A stretch of 64,000 bases of DNA from Promethearchaeota archaeon (GCA_030603385.1 JAUVXW010000004.1:93088-157087), one strand, 5' to 3'; shown: positions 36,919 to 46,989, counted from the first letter of the stretch. Numbers and translations: made by a program. Notes: generated by a model from the sequence alone, not told the origin.

Positions 36919-37296
36919 CTATGAAGTAGAACTTAGTTTCGACACAATTAAAGCTTCCATTTCATCTAAAGATTTAACTCCGTTCATTTCTTCCTGATTT
37001 ATTAATAAATCAAATGCGTTCCCGTTCTTTAAATAAGCTGAAGGGTAAGTTGCATCAGAGATTTCATACTTTTCTTCAAATTCGTCTTTATGTAAAAATT
37101 CTGCGTCAATATCTAAATTATTAATAAATTTTTTCCAGTCTTTTTTCATACCAAAAGTAGAGAAAGTTTGAGCGCATAAATTACACTGATAAGTGCTTGG
37201 TCGTACTAATTTGTGCCAAAAATCTTTAACTATATTTATTACCCCTGAATCTGCATTATATACAAAAACTAATTTTTTATCATTCATATTAACCAC
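36919..37296 (-). CDS. Small Cys-containing protein of unknown function
   Basis: 125 residues. KLVFVYNADSG opens like a thioredoxin-fold or Rossmann strand. A conserved-looking TYQCNLCAQTF gives one C-x2-C pair, followed by WKKFINNLDIDAEFLHKDEFEEKY. Proteins with this layout exist in bacteria as unnamed families. The gene is convergent to the DUF255 gene and stands alone. Start may be either ATG at codon 1 or codon 4. Confidence 0.6.
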   Translation of the reverse strand: MVNMNDKKLVFVYNADSGVINIVKDFWHKLVRPSTYQCNLCAQTFSTFGMKKDWKKFINNLDIDAEFLHKDEFEEKYEISDATYPSAYLKNGNAFDLLINQEEMNGVKSLDEMEALIVSKLSSTS

Positions 37297-37561
37297 GTAA
37301 GTAATTATTATTTCGCTAATATTAATAGAGTTAGTTAAAAATTTTAATCTACTTCTTATTTAAAATAAATTTATCCTCAATTTAAACAGAAAATTATATG
37401 ATAAATGGAATAAAAGCCGTTAAATCATAAAAAAAAGAGTAAGTAAAGAAATTCTGAAATTTTTAGATTCATATATAATGTCGGTATTTTTTTCATCCGT
37501 TTGAATTTTTAAATAATTATAGATTTATTGTTTTAATCACAAAAATATTAAAGTGTACATT

Positions 37562-38410
37562 ATGCAAAGTTCAAAATATAGCATTGAAGATTATCAAAGA
37601 GCTGGTGATGATATGTTTAATAGACTTCATCTAGACTCTTATCCCGTGTCGATAAAGTATATAAAAAATATTGAAGACGATATTCCTGTAGGAGTTAGAA
37701 GACCTATAGATACTAAAGAAAAAATGTCTATTTGTCAAGCATTTACTTATGCACGCAGATTTAGACAGAAGTTATGCATCACAGCAGCGGATAATTTCTG
37801 CACTCCGTCTTCCGTTGCACACGGATGGGTTCCTCTCACGATGGAAGAATTTGTTGAATCTCAAGTTCGTCAAAAATGGTCAAAAGACGCTCAAGCTGAA
37901 AAAAGAAGAGCAGAACATACATACGCACAAAACTTTAAGAATATTATTGAGTTAGCGTATCGTGGTGTAATTGTTTCTCCGTTAACGGAAACCCCCGTTA
38001 TTCCAGATGCCATAATGATTTATTGTAATGGTCCGAAACTAACATACATTATAAATTCGCTAAACTATGAACACAAGCGTAAATATAGAATACAATCAAC
38101 ATTCGAAGGTTTTGGTGAAAGTTGCGCCAAAGGAGGATTAATGCCGTTTATTACCCGAAAATGCCAAATAGTTATTCCAGGCACGGGAGACCGCTCATTT
38201 GCTGGAATTCAAGATCACGAACTAGGAATTGGAATGCCCGCAAGCTATATTTTCTATGTATTAGAGAATTTATTTCAAACGGGGGCAGGGCAGGGTTTAA
38301 AGTTTCCATTAAGGCAATTAATTCCAAAATTGGATGAAAAATTAACTCCTGGGTTCAAATATATGCGAGAAATAATAGATAAAAAATTAAGTGAAATGAA
38401 AAATGAGTAA
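37562..38410 (+). CDS. DUF169 family protein
   Basis: 282 residues from ATG 37562; an in-frame GTG three codons earlier is less likely. It has DUF169 features: YPVSIKYI near the start, MSICQAFTYAR with its Cys, a Cys-rich NFCTPSS segment, and the late CQIVIPGTGDRSFAGIQDHE. Several Cys (SICQ, KLCITAADNFC, ESCAKGG, KCQ) could bind a metal or cluster. Function of DUF169 is unknown. It is widespread in anaerobes, and members have been proposed as redox or metal proteins. Confidence 0.85.
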   Translation: MQSSKYSIEDYQRAGDDMFNRLHLDSYPVSIKYIKNIEDDIPVGVRRPIDTKEKMSICQAFTYARRFRQKLCITAADNFCTPSSVAHGWVPLTMEEFVESQVRQKWSKDAQAEKRRAEHTYAQNFKNIIELAYRGVIVSPLTETPVIPDAIMIYCNGPKLTYIINSLNYEHKRKYRIQSTFEGFGESCAKGGLMPFITRKCQIVIPGTGDRSFAGIQDHELGIGMPASYIFYVLENLFQTGAGQGLKFPLRQLIPKLDEKLTPGFKYMREIIDKKLSEMKNE

Positions 38411-38431
38411 AAAATTTAATTTTTAGACACT

Positions 38432-38818
38432 TTAATATAATTCTCTTATTTTTCCCATACGCTTTCGATTAACACCCATATCACTCCACCCCAATCTTGC
38501 TGCTGATCGAAAATGTATAAGCTTGGTTGAATCATCAAAATAAAATTCAACATCATCTACAAATTTGAATGTAGCAGTTCTAAATTCAAAATGCAAATAA
38601 TTTTTTGTTTCGGTAATCATTTTTGTTCTTTTAAATGATGTAATTATATTTTTGATTCTTCCTTTTGCTTCAGCAACTGTTGAGCTATATTGTATAGGTT
38701 CCATCCTATGTTTTTCATCAGTACTTTGAGTGGAAACGCAATTTGGAGATTTTGGGCAAGGATGAAATTTTCCATCAATAATCCCAATTGGTTTTTTAGA
38801 TGTTTTGATATCCATCAC
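38432..38818 (-). CDS. DUF1499 family protein
   Basis: 128 residues. The family signature is clear: CPKSPNCVSTQS near residue 21, a middle beta hairpin (YLHFEFRTATFKFVDDVEFYF) and the end HFRSAARLGWSDMGVNRKRM. No signal peptide here, unlike many bacterial members. Role unknown. Convergent with the DUF169 gene, with a 21-base gap. Confidence 0.85.
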   Translation of the reverse strand: MMDIKTSKKPIGIIDGKFHPCPKSPNCVSTQSTDEKHRMEPIQYSSTVAEAKGRIKNIITSFKRTKMITETKNYLHFEFRTATFKFVDDVEFYFDDSTKLIHFRSAARLGWSDMGVNRKRMGKIRELY

Positions 38819-38939
38819 TTTTATTGCTTTTATTATAGAAGAACTGAATTTAGTTTAAATAAATTAAGATTTTAAGTTAAAAAAAATAAAACTTAGACTT
38901 CTTAAAAAACAAGGTGAAAGCTTCTTTTTTTTTATATTT

Positions 38940-39857
38940 CTAAATACTAAGTATTTCCTTTATCAGTGAAGATATTTTTTGATAGTCAAATACTGATACA
39001 TTTGCTGTTCTCTTGAAAGCCTTTATTTGATCGATGTAATGTTCTTCAAATTGATTTAGAAAATAGATTAATCGTTCTTTTAAACTTTGGTGAGCCGGTT
39101 TGGATAAAAATAAGGCTAATTTAACTTCTTTACCATATGCTGCATGAATGTATAAACCTTTATAACTAATTTCTTTCATGGAAGTAGTTCCACCTATTTC
39201 TGATACAAAAGAATCCATTGCTGATAAAAAACCTGATATTAGTTCTTTATCTACTGGATAATCTTCGCTTGAATGTGAGATCATAGTAACTCCTGAGTCA
39301 GGATCGATTACTAAAAGACTCCTGAAAATATTCTGGAATTTTGGTTTTATAGCTATTGAATGGTCTTCCGTCAATAATATTTCTTTCGGTAAAAGCTCAT
39401 ACATGGAATAAGATTTGGGTTTATACGCTTCACTTTCTTTGAAATAGTAATTAGAAATTTTAGTTAATCGAGATTGAGTTCTAATTGGTTCATGTGGAAG
39501 CTTTTGAATATACTCGTCTCTTAAATTTACATCATGATCTTTAGACTTCTTTCCTTTAAATATTCCGAGTATTTTTTGATGAATCGGGTCGATTACATAA
39601 AACCAGGCTCGCAATTTTTGCATATCCGAAATTAATCTTTCTAAACCTATATTACTGACAGAACTTGGCGTTGTAACGAAAACAGTCCATAAAGCTATTT
39701 TTGATGCTTCACTTATCTTATAAACCGTATCTTTATAATTCTCTTCAGTCATCTCCTCTCCGGTTCTAACAAAAACAGCCTCAGTTCTTAATAATGGTTT
39801 TTTCTTAATTAGATACAGATCTAATCCATAATCTTTGATTGAAGAAGTATTATACAC
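38940..39857 (-). CDS. Longin/roadblock-like domain protein
   Basis: 305 residues from a GTG. The C-terminal about 120 residues (LLVIDPDSGVTMIS, then LISGFLSAMDSFVSEIGG, ISYKGLYIHAAYGKEVKLALF and a long final helix) follow the strand-helix order of the longin/roadblock profilin-like fold. That fold is used in Asgards and eukaryotes with small GTPases. The N-terminal half is a separate mixed domain. The open frame continues 43 codons upstream (to 39986) with protein-like sequence but no ATG, GTG or TTG, so the true start may be earlier. No GTPase gene is adjacent. Confidence 0.6.
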   Translation of the reverse strand: MYNTSSIKDYGLDLYLIKKKPLLRTEAVFVRTGEEMTEENYKDTVYKISEASKIALWTVFVTTPSSVSNIGLERLISDMQKLRAWFYVIDPIHQKILGIFKGKKSKDHDVNLRDEYIQKLPHEPIRTQSRLTKISNYYFKESEAYKPKSYSMYELLPKEILLTEDHSIAIKPKFQNIFRSLLVIDPDSGVTMISHSSEDYPVDKELISGFLSAMDSFVSEIGGTTSMKEISYKGLYIHAAYGKEVKLALFLSKPAHQSLKERLIYFLNQFEEHYIDQIKAFKRTANVSVFDYQKISSLIKEILSI

Positions 39858-39931
39858 ACTAATCCCCCAATCTGCCCCTTGATCTGCGAATATATCTATT
39901 AACTCTTGCTTAGAGATAAAATCAAATCTTG

Positions 39932-40225
39932 TTAGATAATCGTGCTTCCTATATATGTTAAAGGTGTGCTGTATTTTTTCTGTAAATTAGGATTTTTTTG
40001 ATACTTTCTAAATAAATAGATAGCTATATAATCAAGCAACTCTAATTTTGTTAAGGATTCATCATCGGGAGTAGGAATATCATTCTTGTTCATAAAATCA
40101 TATATTTCTTTAAATCTACTTCTTACTATTAAACAATTTAGACATAAGATTCCAAACTTACCTTCATTTTCTTTTCGAATGGTTTCTAGTATTTTTGTTG
40201 AAGAGGTCAAAGTTTCAGAATTCAT
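39932..40225 (-). CDS. Small helical protein of unknown function
   Basis: 97 residues with a possible metal pair CLNC near residue 28 (FGILCLNCLIVRS) and helical surroundings. The C-terminus LTYIGSTII overlaps the upstream extension of the longin-like gene. Co-oriented with and just before that gene, so the two may form an operon. I do not recognise a family. Confidence 0.5.
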   Translation of the reverse strand: MNSETLTSSTKILETIRKENEGKFGILCLNCLIVRSRFKEIYDFMNKNDIPTPDDESLTKLELLDYIAIYLFRKYQKNPNLQKKYSTPLTYIGSTII

Positions 40226-40291
40226 ATTGGTAATTAGATCATTTTGGTTTTAAAATATTGTTATAATAATTCGTAGCTTTGTTCTTCTAAT

Positions 40292-40921
40292 TTATTTTAC
40301 TTTAAAAAGGCGGTAAGCATCTCTAAACCTTAGAAATGCCGTTAGTAATACCAAAGATGAAAAAATCCATAATATAATACCTCTCCATGGGATTAAAATC
40401 GTTGTGAGGAATAAGAATATTAGAGTTTCAGAGCGTTCCATAAGACTGTGATTGTAATAAATAACTTTTTCTTCGGTTTCTAAGTTTTCTTTCTTAACTA
40501 TACCCCCAATTAATAAGAAAATAGTAATACATAACACAATTGCTCCAAGAGAAAAAATACCTGGCCACATTAAAATTAAAGGATCAGTTGAAATTATTGA
40601 TATAATAATAGATACTTCGACAGTTCTATCACTAAAAATATCAAATATCCCCCCAAAAGATGTTGGACCTTCTGATCGTGCTATAGCGCCGTCCAAAACA
40701 TCTAAAAAGAATGAAACACACATTAAAACCGCTGAACATATAATCAATTCTAATTTCCAAATTAGTTTTCCACTTAGGAAAATAAATAAGGCACTTAATA
40801 GACCAGTAATTAATGCTGTAAGAGTAATTTGATTTGCTGAAATCTTTTCTAAAAATAATTTTCTAGCAAATTTCTCAAAGAATTTGTTTAACTTGGTTTT
40901 AGAAAGCCATTTATCAATCAT
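40292..40921 (-). CDS. CDP-alcohol phosphatidyltransferase family membrane enzyme
   Basis: 209 residues with five or six membrane helices. The family motif D-G-x2-A-R-x8-G-x3-D-x3-D is intact in DGAIARSEGPTSFGGIFDIF (residues about 67-86) plus SD. These enzymes swap CMP on CDP-archaeol (or CDP-alcohol) for an inositol-, serine- or glycerol-phosphate head group, building membrane phospholipids. The exact head group cannot be read from the sequence. It has its own promoter region upstream. Confidence 0.88.
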   Translation of the reverse strand: MIDKWLSKTKLNKFFEKFARKLFLEKISANQITLTALITGLLSALFIFLSGKLIWKLELIICSAVLMCVSFFLDVLDGAIARSEGPTSFGGIFDIFSDRTVEVSIIISIISTDPLILMWPGIFSLGAIVLCITIFLLIGGIVKKENLETEEKVIYYNHSLMERSETLIFLFLTTILIPWRGIILWIFSSLVLLTAFLRFRDAYRLFKVK

Positions 40922-40993
40922 AGAGCCAAGTATTTTATATATGGCTTAAAATTTAAAAATTAGGAAAAGGAATAAGAGTTTTAAAAGTTGTCT

Positions 40994-42991
40994 CTATAAT
41001 CTTCTAGTTATAATTGAGTAAATTTGTTCACCAGTAAACCCTTTAATATCAATCGCTGAGCATCTGCAATTGCCCGAACAAGCGCCACATCCTTTACATA
41101 ATGCTTCATTAATTTTAGCTATAAGACCAAATCTTTTATCATCAACAAGTTCAATTGCTCCATATGCACAATTTTCTACACACATTCCACAGCCAATACA
41201 ACGCTCTGGACGAATTACTGCAAAAAATGGTTCAATTTCAACTTCACCTTTAGCCATCAAACCAGCTGCACTTGAAGCTGCTCCCTTAGCTTGAGCAACA
41301 GCATCAGGAATATCTTTTGGGCCTTGAGCAACACCCGCGATGAAGATTCCCTCTGTTAAAGTATCTACAGGTCTTAATTTTGGATGTGCTTCTAAAAAAA
41401 ATCCATCAGCTGATCTTTGAATTCTTAGTAGAGAAGTTATTACATCTGCATCTGCTCGAGGCTCTAAACCACAAGATAAAACAAACAAATCTACTGTTAA
41501 TTCAATTGGTTGTTGAAGTAATGTATCCTCAGCTCTTATTATAATATTGTGATTATCATCTTCGATTACTTCTGCTATTCTACCTCTCACAAAATTGATT
41601 CCGTAGTTTCGCCCTGCAGATTCGTAAAATTCCTCATAACCCTTTCCAAAAGCTCGAATATCCATATAAAAAATATAAATATCTGCATCTGGATGCTTTT
41701 CCTTATATTGCCTTGCTTGCTTAGTTGCATACATACAGCAGACTCTTGAACAATATTGATTTCCTCCTTCTCTGAAATTTCTACTTCCCACACATTGAAG
41801 AAAGGCAATGCTATGGGGTTCTTTAAGATCCGAAGGTCTAACAGGCTTTCCTATAACTGGTCCAAAAGAACTTAATAAACGTTCCATTTGAAATCCAGTA
41901 ATAACATTAGGATACCTTCCATATCCATATTGTTTAAGTTCAGTTGGATCATATAAATCCCACCCGGTTGCTACTATTATTGTGCCTACTTTTACTTTTA
42001 GATATTCAGGTTCATCATCAAATTTAATTGCTTCAGGCTCACAGACATCGATTCGCTCACAAATTCCACATTTGATGCAATTATCCATATCTATTGTAAA
42101 TTGTCCCGGGACCGCTTGGGGAAATGGGACATAAATTGCTTTTCTTGTAGCTAAACCTAATTCAAACTCATTTCCAACAATAATAGGACAAGAATCAATA
42201 CAGATTCCACAAGCAGTACATTTCACTTGATCTACATAATGAGGTTTTTTCAGAATGGTTACATCAAAATTTCCTATATATCCAGTTACTTCTACTACCT
42301 CAGAATAAGTTAAAAGTTCAATATTTTTTTCACGTGATACTTCAGACATTTTAGGAGTAAGGATACAGCTTGAACAGTCCATAGTTGGGAACGTTTTATC
42401 AAGTTGAGCCATATGGCCACCAATAGTTGGTGTTTTTTCAACTAAATACACTTTATAACCCTCTGTAGCAAGATCTAAAGCAGCATTCATCCCTGTAATT
42501 CCTCCTCCGATGATTAAACAAGAGGGTTCTACACTTACCGTTTGTACTTCTAATGGTATTAATTCTCTTGATTTTGCTACAGCCATTCTTATAAGATCTT
42601 TAGCAGTTTCATAAGCTCCTTCTGGCTCTTTCATATGAACCCATGTTGAGTGCTCTCTAATATTCGCCATTTCAAAAAGGAACTGATTTAATCCTGCTTC
42701 TTTACAGGCAATCCTAAAAGTTGGTTCATGCATTCTTGGAGAACATGCTGCAACAATCACTCTATTAACTAATCCCGCCTCAATGTCTTCTTTAATCATT
42801 TTCTGACCTACGTCAGAACAAAAAAACTTATATTCTCTTGCGATTTCGACATTTGGAAGGGTCTTCGCATATTCTACTAAATCTGGAACTGAAACTACAC
42901 CACCAATATTAATTCCGCAGTGACATACATATACTCCTATTCTAGATCTTTCATTCCCTGTGATTTCTATTTCTTTTTTAATTTCTGTCAA
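40994..42991 (-). CDS. hdrA: HdrA: flavin-containing heterodisulfide reductase subunit A
   Basis: 665 residues. An N-terminal Cys site (VCHCGINIGG) precedes the FAD-binding Rossmann motif (IIGGGITGMNAALDLATEG) and DCSSCILTPKM. Next come a ferredoxin insert with CTACGICIDSCP and CIKCGICERIDVCEP, the NAD/FAD part, and two C-terminal 4Fe-4S sites, CIGCGMCVENC and CKGCGACSGNC. HdrA carries out flavin-based electron bifurcation with HdrB and HdrC. It lies 13 bases after hdrB on the same strand, so hdrB-hdrA is a transcription unit. Confidence 0.95.
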   Translation of the reverse strand: MTEIKKEIEITGNERSRIGVYVCHCGINIGGVVSVPDLVEYAKTLPNVEIAREYKFFCSDVGQKMIKEDIEAGLVNRVIVAACSPRMHEPTFRIACKEAGLNQFLFEMANIREHSTWVHMKEPEGAYETAKDLIRMAVAKSRELIPLEVQTVSVEPSCLIIGGGITGMNAALDLATEGYKVYLVEKTPTIGGHMAQLDKTFPTMDCSSCILTPKMSEVSREKNIELLTYSEVVEVTGYIGNFDVTILKKPHYVDQVKCTACGICIDSCPIIVGNEFELGLATRKAIYVPFPQAVPGQFTIDMDNCIKCGICERIDVCEPEAIKFDDEPEYLKVKVGTIIVATGWDLYDPTELKQYGYGRYPNVITGFQMERLLSSFGPVIGKPVRPSDLKEPHSIAFLQCVGSRNFREGGNQYCSRVCCMYATKQARQYKEKHPDADIYIFYMDIRAFGKGYEEFYESAGRNYGINFVRGRIAEVIEDDNHNIIIRAEDTLLQQPIELTVDLFVLSCGLEPRADADVITSLLRIQRSADGFFLEAHPKLRPVDTLTEGIFIAGVAQGPKDIPDAVAQAKGAASSAAGLMAKGEVEIEPFFAVIRPERCIGCGMCVENCAYGAIELVDDKRFGLIAKINEALCKGCGACSGNCRCSAIDIKGFTGEQIYSIITRRL

Positions 42992-43004
42992 TTTATTCTT
43001 TCAC

Positions 43005-43967
43005 CTATATTAATTGTTCTTTAACCATACTTAAGAATGGATCAATAGGAATGAATGGAGAAACACCAGATAATTCATGATTTTTAATTAAACCCAATGA
43101 GTTAGGATCCATCCCAAATGCAACCCCTAAGAGCTGAGTTATATATATTACAGGAATTTTGAATGGTTCACCAATTATATTTCCATAAATATTATTTACC
43201 TCCACTTGACCTAAATCGAGCTGGAGATGACAGAAGGGGCAACAATTAATTATAATATCAACTCCTACATCTCTCATATTAACTAGTTTTTCTCTAGTAA
43301 AATCAGCTGCGACTTCCTTAACAGCTGTTCTAACAGCTCCACCCGCACCGCAACACATATATTTATCTTTATAATCAATGCTTTTAGCACCAGTAATTTC
43401 GACAATTTCATCAAGAAATCTAGGTGCTTCATATTCACCTTGCCAAGGTCGTTTATCACTTGGTTTTACAATATGGCATCCATAATGAACACCTACTTTT
43501 AAATCTGAAAATTTTAACTTTATATGATCTTTTAAATAATCTAGTCCCATATCAAGATATAGGGCTTGAACAATGTGTTTTGGTTCTAGATTCCCTTTAT
43601 ACTCACGATTAATTTTAGCAAGATGTTTATTAACTTCTTTTTTCAATTCGAACTCATGTTCAAGTTCATACCATGCATCTTTTAGAGTTCCATAACAACC
43701 ATTGCAACCAGTAATGGGATTTACTCCTATTTCTTCTGCAATAGAAATATTTCTAGCAGCAATTACGAGCCAAGTTGGAATATGAAATGCTCTAAAAACA
43801 CCTGGTGCAGGACAGCATGAGGCTCCTGGTAAATCTAAAAGCTCAGCACCAAGGTGATCAAAAACACTTCTAATTGATACTTCAATCATAGGATATCTAT
43901 TGGGGATTTTGTCTAGAATCGATTTGATATCTAGTTTACACAGCCCAAAAAGAATCCATATCTCCAC
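43005..43967 (-). CDS. hdrB: HdrB: heterodisulfide reductase subunit B
   Basis: 320 residues with the two CCG domains. The first has SCCPAPGVFRAFH and GCNGCYGTL. The second has HYGCHIVKPSDKRP, YMCCGAGGAVRT and INCCPFCHLQLD. These hold the two non-cubane clusters that reduce a disulfide. The first CCG usually starts with a Cys near the N-terminus (here FGLCKLDI). It is directly upstream of hdrA. HdrC is not next to it but lies 3.5 kb upstream on the same strand, split from it by a nuclease-like gene. Confidence 0.92.
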   Translation of the reverse strand: MEIWILFGLCKLDIKSILDKIPNRYPMIEVSIRSVFDHLGAELLDLPGASCCPAPGVFRAFHIPTWLVIAARNISIAEEIGVNPITGCNGCYGTLKDAWYELEHEFELKKEVNKHLAKINREYKGNLEPKHIVQALYLDMGLDYLKDHIKLKFSDLKVGVHYGCHIVKPSDKRPWQGEYEAPRFLDEIVEITGAKSIDYKDKYMCCGAGGAVRTAVKEVAADFTREKLVNMRDVGVDIIINCCPFCHLQLDLGQVEVNNIYGNIIGEPFKIPVIYITQLLGVAFGMDPNSLGLIKNHELSGVSPFIPIDPFLSMVKEQLI

Positions 43968-44274
43968 TTATAATCATTAGTTATACTCATTTTAATTAAT
44001 TATTCTAGATTAATTACCTTAGACTTTAAAATTAATAGAATATTAAATAATTTCTCTTTATTATTTATACTTATTATGTGGCAAGATTCTAAATTTAAAG
44101 AATAATTCTTTTTTATAATCTTATTTTCTAATTGAAATTTAATAGAGAAAGATTTTTCTTTTAATTAAAATCGAAATTTTTTAAAGTATTTATATAAATT
44201 TTTGTTGGTTAATTCCAAAAAAATAGATTAATATCTCATAAAAAGTCAATTTTAATGGATTGCGTTTAGGAATC
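43968..44274. other. Intergenic region, nothing recognised
   Basis: AT-rich stretch upstream of hdrB, likely holding its promoter. No conserved frame or RNA was seen. Confidence 0.5.
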
Positions 44275-44400
44275 TTATCCAAAATCTGAAAATTTGTAAA
44301 ATCCTCTTTTCCACATGGCTCCAACAATTCTTTTTATTATTAATTCAGATTGTTGAGAAATTTCCTTTTTTTTTAATGTGCTAATAATATCGAATATCAT
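44275..44400 (-). CDS. Possible small helical protein (41 aa or longer)
   Basis: From the ATG at 44400 the frame reads MIFDIISTLKKKEISQQSEL and ends FYKFSDFG. Protein-like sequence continues upstream to about 44468 (FDYKSSCFIEILESIWLDE) with no standard start codon, directly after the stop of the nuclease-like gene. It could be a separate small gene, or the true C-terminus of that gene reached through a frameshift. Low certainty. Confidence 0.35.
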   Translation of the reverse strand: MIFDIISTLKKKEISQQSELIIKRIVGAMWKRGFYKFSDFG

Positions 44401-44470
44401 ATAGGAAGTGCGTTCATCTAACCAAATGGATTCTAAAATTTCTATAAAACAAGAACTCTTATAATCGAAC

Positions 44471-46795
44471 TTAGTTTATTATTTTTTCTATTTCTTTTTC
44501 TAAATCAGATCCATTTTTGCTTAAGAGTGGTACATTTCTTTCATGCTTCATATACTTCACAAAATCCAATATATAAGAAATTAAGATCTCGGGTTTAAAT
44601 TTCCAAGCTCGATTTTTATTAAAAACCATACAATCTATATTTATTTTGACTGTATCATCGATCTTATTTAATATGTATTCTAACATCAGACCGTAGACGC
44701 ATATTTGAGGAAGAGATTTTAATATTTCTGTTTTATCTGGTTTATAATCAGCAATTACTATACAATTATTATTAATTAAAAGTAAATCAATATGACCAGT
44801 ATAAACTACATTCCATTTCTCTATTACCTTCCATGCAGGAATTTCCATAGCAAGAGCATTATCTTCATTCAAAATAATATGTTTTAATATTGGATTATGG
44901 TGAGGAGTGCCACCACTTCCTTTAAATAAGTTAAAATTTTCTCTAACTTTTTGGCATAAATAAAAGTCTTTATTATATATAGAGATTTGATTCTGCTTTT
45001 TTAATTCTTGAAATAAATATTTCTCAATTAATTCAGTTTTCAATTGATTGTTATTTTCACCTTTTAAATAAAAATCAGAAGCCCTAGGGTTTGATTTCAA
45101 ATTAAAAAAGGCTTCAGGTATCTCTCCATTTAAAATTTTATTGAAAAATTGTAATAGAAGATTTTTGAGAATTGGATTATTAATCTTATTAACTTTTTCT
45201 TCATTTAAATGAAAATCGTAATTTATATTTTGATGAATAAACTGTTTATGCCTTAAATATCTTAATTTATCCAATAAGATTAAAAAATGACCTTGAGTTG
45301 AAGGTTTTAAATGGTTTGTAATGAAGATTTTAAATTTACTATAAGTTTGCGGTGCGATAAAATTAATTTTGTTTTTTACTACTTCAATTAGATCATATAA
45401 CCGACCACCACGATAACCAATTTCGTGGGCAAATTCTTGAGGTTCCAAATTAGTATTTTTAAATAACTTAAGAAGGAAAAGGGTTTCAATATGAAAAAAA
45501 TCTGTTAATTTTTTATACATTAACTCAATAAAATCATCTTTAGAGTAATTTTGTCCTTCATATCGACCTAATAAATCTCTTAAAAAGGGATATAACCGAT
45601 TAGATTTTTCAGTGATATATCTATAATTCCTATCCTCACCAAAAATCCTTTCAAAGTATTCTGCGGTTGCTGAAAATGGGATATCTTTTTTTACTCTTAC
45701 CTGATAAAATAATAAAGATAAGGCAAAGATTTGAGGGAAATAATAATTAATTTCATTACTTTCAGCAATATAAATTATTTCAAATCCAGAATTTATTATT
45801 GAATCGTATAAATTCCTGGAATTGTTAATAAAATATTCATCAATGACATTTAATATAGATTCTATTACAAATTTTTCTTTTAGGTTTTCTTTAACCCAAA
45901 ATTTTAACTTTTTAATATAAATCTTTAAATAATTTTCTATTTTTTGTTTGTACTCCTTTTCATTTAATGTAAAATACCCTGTCATCAACTGGCTATAAAG
46001 TTCGCTTAATTTGCTGTAATTAACTCTCAAATTTTTGCTTTTACTCAAAAATCTAACAAACTCTTTTTGATTTAATTCGATATCTTTATGATAGTTGATA
46101 TGAATTAGACAAAGGCTACTAGCCATAATTTTAGGATTTTTTATTTTCAAAGAATTATATAATGTTCGAAATCTATTTTCTGTATTTCGAGAATCAATAA
46201 ATAAATTAAAAAGTCTAAATGTTTGTTCTATATCATCCTTATTAAATATATAATTATGACAGTTACTTAGAGAATTTAAGAATTTAAAGTTTAGAGATAT
46301 GTAATTTTTAACTATTTTTTTGTATTCCCCCTCTGAGAGTAATTGGGGGCGTATTAATTCATATACAAATTCATACTCAGGAATTCTCTTTAAAATTCGA
46401 TATAAATTTGGTAATATTTCTCTAAGAATGCTCACTTTTTGGTTTAATTTAATAGCAAACGAATTTTGAGATATATTCTGAGAGCTTTTACGTAATGAAC
46501 AATAAAGTAAGCTCATAGCAAAATATTTAGGCAGAATCACTCTAAATTTTGAGAGAAATATTTCAAATGGACTGATGCTTCCTTTATTTTCTAAATATGT
46601 TAGAATATCATAGTAAATCTTTTTGGACAATTTAAGGTAATCCGTGGATAAATCAAGTTTTTGAATATATTGAGCTATTTTATTAAAGACATTAAATTCC
46701 CAATTTTCCTGCTCCTTAATCATATTAAAAGAAGATATTGTTTCAAGATTAGGTTCATTTTCATTTCTAAAATCTATCACATTATCTGAATTCAT
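44471..46795 (-). CDS. Large protein with RecB/Cas4-like PD-(D/E)XK nuclease C-terminus
   Basis: 774 residues. The C-terminal region has GHIDLLLINNNCIVIADYKPD and then QICVYGLMLEYIL: an Asp after His, a D-Y-K, and the Q-x3-Y motif of the RecB/Cas4 nuclease family. Residues 1 to about 560 are helical and rich in Lys, Asn, Phe and Leu, of no family I know. No helicase or Cas gene is nearby. It sits between hdrB and hdrC, breaking what is normally an hdr cluster, which suggests insertion. A DNA repair or defence role is possible but unproven. Confidence 0.7.
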   Translation of the reverse strand: MNSDNVIDFRNENEPNLETISSFNMIKEQENWEFNVFNKIAQYIQKLDLSTDYLKLSKKIYYDILTYLENKGSISPFEIFLSKFRVILPKYFAMSLLYCSLRKSSQNISQNSFAIKLNQKVSILREILPNLYRILKRIPEYEFVYELIRPQLLSEGEYKKIVKNYISLNFKFLNSLSNCHNYIFNKDDIEQTFRLFNLFIDSRNTENRFRTLYNSLKIKNPKIMASSLCLIHINYHKDIELNQKEFVRFLSKSKNLRVNYSKLSELYSQLMTGYFTLNEKEYKQKIENYLKIYIKKLKFWVKENLKEKFVIESILNVIDEYFINNSRNLYDSIINSGFEIIYIAESNEINYYFPQIFALSLLFYQVRVKKDIPFSATAEYFERIFGEDRNYRYITEKSNRLYPFLRDLLGRYEGQNYSKDDFIELMYKKLTDFFHIETLFLLKLFKNTNLEPQEFAHEIGYRGGRLYDLIEVVKNKINFIAPQTYSKFKIFITNHLKPSTQGHFLILLDKLRYLRHKQFIHQNINYDFHLNEEKVNKINNPILKNLLLQFFNKILNGEIPEAFFNLKSNPRASDFYLKGENNNQLKTELIEKYLFQELKKQNQISIYNKDFYLCQKVRENFNLFKGSGGTPHHNPILKHIILNEDNALAMEIPAWKVIEKWNVVYTGHIDLLLINNNCIVIADYKPDKTEILKSLPQICVYGLMLEYILNKIDDTVKINIDCMVFNKNRAWKFKPEILISYILDFVKYMKHERNVPLLSKNGSDLEKEIEKIIN

Positions 46796-46989
46796 TTGAT
46801 TCTTTTGGTTTGATTTTAAAATAGGATTAAATATTTTAAAATTACTTTGAGTGTGAAGGTTTTCAGTATAATTGTTGGATTTTTTTCCAGTATAAAAAGT
46901 GAATTGACTGATGTCTATTTCATCATTCTCTTGTCTCTTCGTTTTAAAAAAAGCAAACAGCTCTTTTTTATTGTCTTTATAATAAAAAA

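Noticed and set aside
41549..41808. Short plus- and minus-strand frames within hdrA
   Set aside because: They are out of frame with a complete, motif-rich HdrA and show no features of their own.
44471..46795. Cas4 of a CRISPR system
   Set aside because: No other cas gene or repeats in the window, no four-Cys cluster, and the protein is far larger than Cas4. Only the nuclease motif is shared.
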